Assembly: GCA_023078685.1 (NCBI GenBank)
Contig: JALGAS010000004.1
Coordinates: forward strand, 310,001-374,000
Length of the DNA: 64,000 nt
Direction: 5' to 3'
From: Neopestalotiopsis rosae
Taxonomy: Eukaryota > Ascomycota > Sordariomycetes > Amphisphaeriales > Sporocadaceae
Positions 45,241-55,006 of the stretch are shown one piece after another; positions within the stretch are counted from its first letter, which is position 1; every line of letters starts with the position of its first letter. The notes beneath the pieces were generated by a model. The model did not search any database and was not told the DNA's origin. It saw only the letters and a list, made by a program, of their open reading frames with translations. Both the position numbers and the translations under genes were made by a program.

Positions 45241-46206
45241 TCAACCAGAGCAGTATCCAGACTGTGTAGGCTCGTCTCCGTCGTCGTTGCCAATGTACAT
45301 GACGCAAGGGTGTGCATAGTCGGTACAGACATTGACCAGAGTTGCCGTGTCGCCGTAGTTGGAGTTGATGCCAACGACGGCGCCACCATTGTAGGCAGTG
45401 GTGCCCTCGACGTAGACATTGCGCTGGCACTGATTGTCACACTGCGATGAATCTGCGGGTTAGAAGACGGAACACAAGTGTATCTACTGGGATGAAGACT
45501 CACGTTGCCACACGAACGATAGACCTTTCCGTAGTCATAGGCGTAGAAGTTGATGATCTGAGTATTCGGTCAGCTGGAATACACAAGGACTTGTCAGACG
45601 GACGAGTCTTCTTTCTTACGTTGACGGTTCCACAACCATTGTGTTGCACGATCTTGTCTGCTGCATAGTACGCGCCACCGCCAATGATCCAGGTCTCTTC
45701 ACCAGCTTCGTCATTTTTCTGTTGAACTGTTAGCCTTGAATTCTCGTCCAAGCAGGGGCTATTTCCACTAACAATAGTTATAGCATCTTCACAAACATCC
45801 TCGAACCAGACAAATTCGAGCGTGCATGGGCCGTCGCAGTGAACACCCTCGGCCTGGTTCGCCCCAATAATGACATTCTTGAGCGTGGCACCGGATCGCA
45901 AAAGGAATACCGCATCAGAGTCGCCTTGAATGAAAGTCTTAGCCATCGCATTTTCTTTCCTCACAAAGCTCATCTCGACGTGGTCAAAGGGAACGTACCG
46001 CCCTCGGCTTGCTCGGAGCAGGCGCCTGAGCCTCTGTCGTACTTGGCCCAACCGGCATCAAAGGTCTCGCCGGCCCCAATCTCAATGACCGCTGAGTTAC
46101 TGTACGTCGCCGTGGGAGTCGGAACCCCTCCTTCGTATCCCAAGCATGCAAATGCCGGGGAGAGAAGGGCAGCGAGCGCAGCTAGCTTTGAAGTTGGCAC
46201 CAACAT
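45241..46206 (-). CDS. secreted pectate lyase, PL3 family
   Basis: Extracellular enzyme cleaving de-esterified homogalacturonan by beta-elimination, Ca2+-dependent. Five exons: 46206-45999, 45924-45773, 45718-45620, 45557-45504 and 45441-45241, giving 237 residues, the PL3 size. Signal peptide [20 protein letters not shown] is followed by a Cys-rich mature protein. PL3 blocks: [80 protein letters not shown]; and [17 protein letters not shown]. Intron 2 (45719-45772, 54 nt) leaves the frame open but splits these blocks, so its removal is favoured. All joins are in phase. The enzyme suggests access to plant material. Confidence 0.93.
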
Positions 46207-47359
46207 TGTTGAGGTTGTATATCCTGTATGTTGACTGAGGAAGAGTATGGAATTGCGCCTCTACCCACTGAGCTCAACGGCAGCACTTATAGATGTTGTC
46301 ATCCATGGTTACAATCATCATGAGGAAAATCATGGTCAAGAAAGCCAACCGCAACTTCTCGAATAGTTTCGTATGATTCGTGGGTTTGGATCAAAGTCAG
46401 AATTCCAGGAACCAACTTTTCATCCGTGCAAGGTTGTGTTAGCCAAGATTTATGATATTGTTTAGTGCACTTCAAACTGGGGTATGTGATCGCGATCATT
46501 ATAGGAGTTTCCTCTTCGTACTCGTGTTGCTGTACATAGTTTTATGATTTCTTATCGTGATTAGTATACTGCAAATTCAGGGGTCGTCCAAATACGGTAT
46601 GTTTTTGATCACTGGTGCGCCTAAGTCCTTCATTACCACGCAGCAGGGGTTGTTATCTCCGGCGAGCCTCATGACAATATCTGTAGGGCCTTGGCGGTGT
46701 TGGAGAGCAAGGGAGGCAGCCAAGATGATGATTTTCCACCTGTAAGTGGCGTCGAGAAAATACTACATAACCATGTGGGGGAATAGAAGACCTGCAGTAA
46801 GTGGTTCCGGTATTTCTCCGCAAACTTTCTTGCCATGGTGACTTGCGATGCAGGCGTGTGCGTGTGCACGTTTTCGTTACGGACCGTGAAAGTTCCCCGA
46901 ACCACAATAGTATAAGACGCCCAGACGCCGAGCCGCCAAGATGCAAGGGACTACGTCTTCTCTGCCACTATGATTATTCCCGACAGCCTTTGAGAAGCAT
47001 GTACACTATGTTTGGTGCAAGGATTGATGTAATCTATCTCAAACCAAGCAAAGAAGAGCCTTTCATTCTGAGCATGAGTATGAGATCGCTACACAGCACC
47101 ATTATGCCGGTAGATAAAATCAAGTTTATTATGCGAAAGCCTTGGCGATTCAGCATGTTGGTCCTATTCGATGGAGTGATCAAACTTGGGCGTATTGCTA
47201 CAAAAGATAGACAGTGGAAGCGCCACCGCTGTATACGCTTCACACAGGGACATTCGGAGACGCCAGCTACCAGATGGAATCTTGTGGTGAAAGTGCTTTA
47301 TATGATCGCTATGATATTTACAAAATTTGGAGTCAAAAGACTAGCATTTCAAATCATGA
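46207..47359. other. intergenic, fragments only
   Basis: About 1.15 kb. It contains a tRNA A-box-like string on the minus strand near 46250-46285 without a B box, and a 60-codon minus frame (46738-46577 and upstream) that lacks a start. No gene is supported. Confidence 0.45.
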
Positions 47360-48767
47360 CTAGAGCTTCGCCAGGAATCCATTCGAATCCAGGTAGGCAA
47401 GGTGGCTGTATGTGATATCCTTTGTGGTTCGACAACTGTGATTCTCAGTATTGTTCGCATTTTTTGGAAAGCAGAATTTGGAACGTACCCAGCCAACGCC
47501 ATGGCAATTTTGAACTCGTACATGAGTATCTTGAGGGCCAGCTCAACTCCTTCTTGTCCCTTATACTATTTCACGGTCAGACTTCCTGATGGAGGTACTA
47601 GTAGACGGATGTAACTTACAGCCAAGCCCCAAATTGGTATCCGTCCAACAAAGCAATGAGATGCCCCCATGGCCAGAGCCTTGAAGATGTCGGTTCCACG
47701 GCGGATGCCACCGTCCACAGCAACAGGAATCCTGCCCTTGGCGGCAATGGCGCACTCTCGCAGAGCATCAAGTGTGGCAGGGACTCCATCGAGTTGGCGG
47801 CCTCCGTGGTTGGAAACGATGACACCGTCAAGGCCGTACTTTACTGCAAGGTTGACGTCCTCGGATGTATACACTCCCTTGAGCCATAACTCGAGAGTCG
47901 TGTGCTCGCGTAGCCAGGGAATGGCACTGTCCCAGTCAAGGGATGGGTCAAAATCGTGCTTGCTCGCAGCATCCGTATTTTCTCTTCCCGAAAGCTCATC
48001 CCTGCCACTTGATTGTAGGTTTGGCCATTCCATATCTTCTGGAAGTGCAAAATTGTTCCGATATTCATTCAAGCGTCTGCCGAGCAGTGGTGTATCAACA
48101 GACAAGAATATGGCTTTGCACCCAGCACCTGGAGTTGACAAGTAAGTACGTGTCGTCCGAGATGAAATACTTGTGCAAATGACTACTCACGCTCTGCATT
48201 CTTCAAGATGTGAAGAGTACTTGCACGATCCCTCAAGACACAAAGCTGCATAACATATGGGTTCCCTTTCCCCTGTGCTGCGACATTCTCAATAGATTCA
48301 GTAGCATAAGATGAAAGCGCCATGCATACACCCGCACTGGCAGCAGCGCGGGATGTTGCCAGCTCTCCTTCCGGGTGTGCCAGTCTATGCATGGCAGCGG
48401 GGCTGAATCCAAGCGGAAGAGATGTCTTGATGCCAAAAATCTCGCCAGACAAATCAATATTGTCCACATTGACCAGGATGCGCGGCCTGATCTTGTAACG
48501 ATTGTATGCCGCTTCATTATCTCTAAGCCTAGAAATCGAGATTGGTCAGCCAAGGATATGTGTAAAACCAAGACTCCGAGACTTACGTGACCAAGTCCAT
48601 TGCGCCCTCATTAAAGTAGTCTAAAATCATAATTAATCGGCTGTATCTTGAGTAACCAGAGTCAAGAACGAACCTCTGTACATCTTGGGCAAGTTCTTGC
48701 TCCCTTGCTCCTGAAGGTCTGCGATTGTGTGAACCAAAGGGTCCCAGGTAACTCCGCGGTTGGCCAT
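47360..48767 (-). CDS. FMN-dependent (S)-2-hydroxyacid oxidase/dehydrogenase, peroxisomal-type
   Basis: TIM-barrel flavoenzyme of the glycolate oxidase / lactate oxidase / L-lactate dehydrogenase family, oxidising a 2-hydroxyacid to the 2-keto acid. Six exons: 48767-48674, 48620-48587, 48528-48191, 48128-47620, 47565-47489 and 47435-47360, giving 375 residues. Motifs: NLPKMYRDYFNEGAMD; YKIRPRILVNVD; LPLGFSPAAMHRLAHPEGEL; the substrate Lys in LWLKGVYTSED (about 239); the catalytic His in VSNHGGRQLDGV (about 263); and FMN-phosphate binding VDGGIRRGTDIFKALAMGA. The final exon gives FLAKL; AKL is an accepted peroxisomal targeting signal type 1, so H2O2 made here would meet catalase. The start MANRGVTWDPL has no close upstream alternative. 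Confidence 0.92.
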
Positions 48768-50029
48768 GGGAACGTTCTTTCAAGGCAATAAGCGCTACTT
48801 GATTACAAGAGAAGCCGGTGATGATGAAGCTCAGCAAATTAGACAAGCAGGACGATGTTATTGTTGTTAATCAGGATCACGTTGCGGCAAAGGAGAGAAA
48901 CTAATAATAATCACAGAAGACTTCAATCACCTGCACCTAACTTCTTGATACTATCGTCAAATGCGTGTATGCTTGGGGCGACTGCAACAATCACTCATCC
49001 GATCGGCCCATGCAGCGCGGTAGCTTGCCTTTCTGTACAATCGCCCGTCTGGAGGTCAGATTAGCAGCGCTATAGGCTCCTGTCACTTGCCGCTAGATGC
49101 GGGGGATCTCAGCACTCCACATGTTCATTGAGAAACTGTCGATGCGTGACGACCTACCTTTGTGGCCTATCTTGGGAATTCTAACAGTTACGAATATAAC
49201 CCTATTGAAAGAAGAGAAGATATGACTAAATTGCTCATTGAAGTGTAAGTCTGGGACAGAATGAACTACACACCGCAGCAGACATCTCGTTCAGGCAACC
49301 GTTCCACAGAAGCTTCCACGACAGGTCAAGCTTAGCCATGGAGGCAACCGGTCAATGTCAATGTCCTGTTGATGGCTCTTCCATCATGCTCGAAGTAACC
49401 CATCATACTTTGTCACTCAGATAGTTCTTTCGCCTGTGTGCATGTGAGAAATCAACGAGAAGACCTTAGGTAACGGTACGTAGCAGGGTGAGGAGAACCC
49501 CGGTTTTCGGGAGCGTTATAGAAGGTGGAGAGCAAATCGCTAAGAATAACTGATACCTAATGGACTCTTGTCAAGCTCAGCGCTACTGAGCAGATAGCGG
49601 TTCACCCGTACTCAGTGCCTATAATAGGCTGTGGAGCCGACTTATCGGGACAGGCTAGATACGATTCAAGCAATCACAGCCGACCCTGTACTATGTTTGG
49701 AGAAAGTTTCCGCCCCTGTCACTGCGGCCAACGGGGATGGGCACATGGTGAACAAGATCACCTATATCGGGCGCAGGACGAGAAACCCACTGACTTGGTG
49801 ATAGTCCAATGTACGTACGTAGTACTACCATTACAATCTCGTCATTGCCTCCCTCACACTAGGTACGAAGCGTGACTGTTCTTATCTTATCACGGTTGAC
49901 CCCTCCTCATATCCATTTCCCAGCCGAGCTTCCTCATACTCGGCATCTTGAACTGCGTGCTGTAGCTGGCTCAGGCTACGCTCTTTCTCTCCTACTCTAA
50001 ACATCACACTGCCTTTAGAACTACTCACA
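48768..50029. other. divergent promoter region, no gene seen
   Basis: About 1.26 kb between the divergent hydroxyacid oxidase and aldehyde dehydrogenase genes. Short frames only. Shared control of the two enzymes is possible. Confidence 0.5.
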
Positions 50030-51649
50030 ATGTCCAACCTTTCAGTAGAGCTCAAAGCCCCCAACGGCGTTGCATGGACACAACCCACGGGTTTGTTCAT
50101 TGGCAACGAATTTGTCGCATCGTCAAGCGGCAAGACGATTGACTCGATCGACCCAGCGTAAGCGTTTGTTGTATTCATACTATGGTCCGATTGCTGATTT
50201 ATTCCAATGCAGCACCGAGGCGGTCATTGCTTCAGTTCACGCGGCTGATTCGGATGATGTCGACAAGGCCGTCAAGACTGCACATGCTGCATTGAGACAT
50301 CCGTCATGGAAGGATTTGCCGGCATCTGACCGAGGCAGTTTATTGGCGAAATTGGCAGATCTCTTGGAAGAGAAGAAGGAGCTGCTCGCAACGATAGATG
50401 CCTGGGACAACGGTAGGTTACTCCATAGTTGCACCAAGCGAGATCACAGGCACTAAAATAGGACCTAGGCAAATCGTATACTGAGGCTCTTGAAACTGAT
50501 CTCACGGAAGCCGTGGGCGTATTCCGATACTACTCGGGCTGGGCTGACAAAGTTTTTGGACAAACCATTAGCACGACGAAGCAGAAGTTTGCCTATACCC
50601 TCCGTCAGCCTATTGGTGTCGTGGCACAGATCATTCCATGGAACTACCCGCTTTCCATGGCTACATGGAAGCTCGGACCTGCCCTGGCCTGCGGAAACAC
50701 GGTTGTCATTAAGGCTGCAGAGCAGACCCCCTTGAGCATTCTGGTGCTCGGTCAACTCATTAAGGAGGCAGGTTTCCCACCTGGAGTTGTCAACATCGTC
50801 AACGGACTGGGCAGGGAGACGGGTGCCGCCATGGTGCAACACCCTCTGGTTGACAAGGTCGCCTTTACTGGTTCGACTGCGACAGCCACACAGATCATGG
50901 GTCTGGCTGCCAAGACTCTCAAGAACATCACCCTGGAGACTGGTGGAAAGTCTCCCCTGCTTGTCTTCGGTGATGCCGATTTGGAGCAAGCAGTAAAGTG
51001 GTCTCACCTTGGTATCATGTCGAACCAAGGCCAGATCTGCACAGCTACATCGCGCATCCTGGTCGAGGATAGCGTATATGACGAGTTCCTCAAGAGATTT
51101 GTAGACACGGTCAAGACCGTCAGCAAAGTTGGAGATCAGTGGGCCAACGACACCTACCAAGGTCCCCAAGTGTCCAAGGTCCAGTACGAGAGAATTCTCG
51201 ATTACATCAACATTGGCAAGTCCGAAGGAGCTGTCATTGCCACCGGAGGCGAACCAGCCAAGGTCGGCGACTCGGGCAAGGGCTTCTACATTTCGCCTAC
51301 CGTCTTTACCGAAGTCAAACCCACGATGCGTGTCTTCCAGGAGGAGATTTTTGGACCTGTCGTTGTGATTGGTCGCTTCAAATCGGAGGAGGAGGCCATC
51401 ACGCTCGCCAACGACACCACATATGGCCTGGGTGCTGCCGTGTTCACCACGGATTTGGAGCGAGCGCACCGCGTCGCTGCCGAGATCGAATCTGGAATGG
51501 TCTGGGTCAACAGCAGCCAGGATTGCGACCCTCGCATTCCTTTCGGAGGCGTGAAGCAGAGCGGCATTGGTCGTGAGCTCGGTGAGGCCGGACTCGAGGC
51601 CTACACGCAGGTCAAGGCCATTCACATCAACATGGGAAACAAGCTGTAG
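50030..51649 (+). CDS. NAD(P)+-dependent aldehyde dehydrogenase
   Basis: Oxidises an aldehyde to its acid. Three exons (50030-50157, 50213-50412 and 50469-51649; 55- and 56-nt introns) give 502 residues, typical of class 1/2 ALDH. Coenzyme-binding PIGVVAQIIPWNYPL and GSTATA (Rossmann) are seen. The general-base Glu is in LETGGKSP at about 266 and the nucleophile Cys in GQICTATSRI at about 300. EEIFGPVVVI and PFGGVKQSGIGRELG follow. It ends MGNKL, which is only a weak peroxisomal-tag lookalike. The nearest families are broad-specificity and betaine/retinal-type ALDHs, so the substrate is not assigned. Upstream neighbour (divergent) is the hydroxyacid oxidase; downstream is the Zn2Cys6 regulator. 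Confidence 0.95.
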
Positions 51650-52277
51650 ATGTAGCCAAAATGGTAGCACAATAAATTTGTTAAAGACTAGTCAACTCAA
51701 TGTATAATTATGGTGACACCAAGTGATCGAAATTTCTCGCAATCGAATCTCTTTAGGATAAGGTTGGTGCATTCCTTTGGCTAGATTAGCATTATAGCAT
51801 GGAATACATATTTGATCGCTAATTCATATTCATGGTCCCTCGAATAGCTTGTAGCAGATGCACTCATCAAAGTCGAGGGCCTCAATCGTCAAGATCTGGA
51901 AGTGCGATTAATGGTCGTAGCGATTGTATTCGCCCAAGAGTCATGAATCGACATTACTCTTGACAAATGGTGCACTTACACCTACCTATTGATCGTCCTA
52001 ATATGATAAATGTGGTTGGCTCATGGACCAGTGATCGACGGACTGGGTCTTGGCAATGGCCGCGGAAACCTGCCTCGAGTCAAAACTCTGGGGTAGGTTT
52101 GACTCCACTCACACTGTTCGCCTATCGATTTTGACCCCAGCGCAATCGGGGCCGTGCAAGTATACAAGCCTTCTATCGTGCTGCTGAACAGGGAAAGTCA
52201 ACGCCTTCAGATCAAGGAAGTCAGCACAGTATCGAACATGGACCTGTGTGTGATTGAGCTGCCCCGAGTCTGGTACG
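51650..52277. other. intergenic, regulator promoter
   Basis: Between aldehyde dehydrogenase and the transcription-factor gene. It holds an inverted repeat with two TGACTC cores (52077-52105) and no coding signal. Confidence 0.5.
52077..52105. promoter_or_regulatory. inverted repeat GAGTCAAA / TTTGACTC upstream of the Zn2Cys6 gene
   Basis: Exact 8-bp arms are separated by 13 nt and end about 170 nt before the ATG of the regulator. Each arm holds TGACTC, the core of the GCN4/CPC1 (bZIP) site, in opposite orientation. It could serve general amino-acid control or be a self-binding site for the adjacent regulator; both are inference. Confidence 0.4.
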
Positions 52278-54565
52278 ATGGCCTCTTCTCAAACCAGTGC
52301 CGCCGAACGCACTCGGAGCTTTACCGGATGTCGGACGTGCCGCAACAGACACGCCAAGTGTGATGAAGGCCAGCCAAAGTGTGGAAACTGCCTCCGACTT
52401 GGCCTCGAGTGCGAGGGATACGTCCCGAAACTTTGCTGGTTAAACGATAACCCGGCCAGCAAAGACGAGCACCGGGCCGCCCACCGTGGCTCCTTGTATA
52501 GGTTCCCACTCTCTTCCGGTACGTGTGCTTCTCGCTAACGGCCCGTTCTGCTGTTCATATGCAACGAGTTTTGCTGATGTAGCGATTAGAGTCGGAACGA
52601 CGACATTTGACCGCCAAGCTCATCGAGAGTATAGGCAGACAGACTTCTACGAAATTACTCGCAGATCTCGACGAAGAGTGCGAGAAGGTCGTAACACATG
52701 ATGGAAAATGTAGCGTCAACCTCTCGAAAGGCCCGTTCGGCGTCTTCCCGGCAGTGGAGCCAAAGACGGCATCGTCACCGCTCACGGCTTCACTAGATAT
52801 TCCCGCGGAGCAACCAGCGGAAGCTCCGGGTCCCGTCTTTGATTTCGATGAAGACGATGCCTTGGTCGAGAACGTTCCTCGGGATATCGACATTGGCCTC
52901 ATCGATCCGTTCGACCATGACATGCTATTCACTTCTACTGACCGAAGTTTGAATTTTGATCTGCTCGACCCGGCGCTGCTAGACCTAGCTCCACCCGACA
53001 AGATATCCGACGGTCATTTCTCTGCATTACTTGATTCGGACATTTTACCGCAGGACGCCATGGATGTGACACTCAGCCCTCGAACCGTAGGACAGCTCGA
53101 GCTCCCCAGTCCGCCTTCTTTGTATATGAATCCAGGATACAGCAATACCAACGGCGCTGCGATACCAGAACATGCTCAGCCGCTGCTATGCTACTATAAA
53201 CAATGCATAGATCATACTGGCAAAGCGTTCAAACCTAAACGTCGATCGCCAGGAGAACTACTCTTCCTACCTTGCGCTCTCGAGACATTTGCAGAGTTGT
53301 CGCTGTGGAATACCACCTCGAGCGCTCGCTCAGCCCTGTTACATGCCGTTCTTGCCAATAGTGCATTTCAAGCAGATCGTGCTGCCCTCTGCCAGACCAA
53401 ATGGCGCGATATTGCTGTAAGACATCAAGCACAAGCGGGTAGATACCTGCGTGATGCCTTGCTCCGGGAGACAAGTGGCCCTAGCCAGGTTGCATACAAG
53501 GATCTTCTCATGGCGATTCTTGCCGTCGCCATGATATCGGTCAGTATCCGTCACTATGAAATTGGTGTTGATGTGCAGTGTCGTATACTAATTCTTCAAT
53601 ATTAGTTATTCAATGGAGCTCACACGTTTCGATCGTATCTCCTCGACGCCGAAAAACTGATTCGTCTTCGGGGACTGGTAGAGCAAAAGTCTACACCGAT
53701 ACGATTGCTCCACCACATGTATACACATTTGCGGATAATTACAGAGAGCTTTTCTACCGAGTTCGCCATCGACCTTGCTCATAACGACGACATGAACAAG
53801 ACTGTGGTCTCTCAAGCCAGAGCATTTCGCACCGCCGAGCACGCCCTCAATATTGGCCTCGACCCGGCATTTGAAAAGACGGGCGACGATGGTTACAATG
53901 ATATCCACTTGGACGTGCAGGGCCGATGGAGCAAGACCATGTATCCGTCCATCTATAACATCCCCGAGTCACTCATGACCATGCTGTCGCAGACCATAAG
54001 CTTTGCCAACGAAAAGGCCAGACTAGAGTCCATCGCGGCCACCAACCCAGCCGTCTCCTCGTCGCTTACCGACCACGCCAAGACGCTCGAGGGCATCATC
54101 TGGTCCTGGGAGCTGCCAGAGACCCAGGGGGGATCATCGCTGTCCCGCGCAACCATACCAGCGGACCGGCTAGACGAGGAGGACGACGACGACGACAATG
54201 CGCACCTGGACAGCCAGCACTCGCGGTCCATGATCCTGGCCATCCACCAGGCCCTGCTCATCTACTTTTACCGGCGCGTCTACAACATGAACGCCATGCT
54301 GCTGCAGGACCGCGTCCGGCAGACGCTCGATTACCTGGAGCCCTGCCTGACCCTCGAGTGGTGGATCGAGGACCAGGACTTTGCCACGAGCCTGGCCTGG
54401 TCCGTCTTCATCGCCGCGTGCGAGGCCGTCTTGCCCGTGCTCCGCCAGCGGGCGCTGGACATACTCACAACGATTGACAACCGGGGCATATTCTTCACCT
54501 CGGCTCCGCCCACGGAGGTTGTCACGGCGATCTGGCAGCGGCGGGGAGTATTGAAAACGACTTGA
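52278..54565 (+). CDS. Zn2Cys6 (C6) transcription factor, ARCA-like
   Basis: Sequence-specific fungal regulator. Three exons (52278-52518, 52590-53539 and 53606-54565; 71- and 66-nt introns) give 716 residues. The binuclear zinc cluster is CX2CX6CX6CX2CX6C with Cys at 18, 21, 28, 35, 38 and 45 (CRTCRNRHAKC, then CGNCLRLGLEC). The acceptor of intron 1 was placed at AG|AGTCGG because the nearer AG breaks frame. A middle acidic region (about 130-200) may activate transcription. From about residue 250 the C-terminal half resembles the fungal-specific regulatory domain (LLCYYKQCIDHTG; LLHAVLANSAFQ; FRSYLLDAEKLIRLRGL). A run of nine Asp/Glu residues (EEDDDDDN) lies near 560-570. It is probably the local regulator of the adjacent metabolic genes, by position only. 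Confidence 0.9.
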
Positions 54566-55006
54566 GGGTTCATTTAGGTAGTAAAACTGTAAATACATTG
54601 TTCACACTCCCCGCCCGTTTCCACTACCGGAATTCTTAGTGGGAAGAAGAGTTTACGCCTACCTAGGTAGGTACATAACCGTAATCTGCCGATTTGACCC
54701 CAAGTAGCCGGGCTCGGTTCCGATGCGCCGGCAGCACAGATCTGCTGTCTGGCCAATTTGGACCTGTCCGTTTGAAGAGGGGTGATTATCTCCGCACCTG
54801 TCCCCGAATACCTGCCGAATGACGGATTGCTATACCCGGCCCAATGGGCAATTCTGCATTGAAATCAAGTAAAGTCCATGGAGTTGAGATATACTTTGGT
54901 ACATAATTCGAAACAAGATATGTCTTTATATTGCTGGGACTCTTCCTGGCTTGGAGACAAGACCAGTCTCCATACTCTTGCCATCATAGAACGACGGTGA
55001 GACAAA
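54566..55006. other. intergenic, promoter of the aconitase-family gene
   Basis: No coding signal. Contains a 14-bp perfect palindrome at 54658-54671. Confidence 0.5.
54658..54671. repeat. 14-bp palindrome CCTACCTAGGTAGG
   Basis: Perfect palindrome about 340 nt upstream of the aconitase-family start. Related TAGGTAGGTA strings occur at about 18114, 35580 (inside a Vps23 intron) and 59853, so it may be a dispersed motif rather than a specific operator. Confidence 0.4.

Noticed and set aside
46240..46290. tRNA-like A-box on the minus strand (GAGCTCAGTGGGTAGAG)
   Set aside because: The D-arm-like string has no matching B box (GGTTCGANTCC), anticodon arm or acceptor stem downstream, so no tRNA can be folded.
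50465..51670. 401-codon open frame antisense to aldehyde dehydrogenase
   Set aside because: It mirrors a GC3-biased coding exon, has no family motif, and the sense strand is an unmistakable ALDH. Long antisense frames are expected from such codon bias.
54170..54598. 142-codon minus frame at the end of the Zn2Cys6 gene
   Set aside because: Shadow of the GC-rich last exon, no motif.
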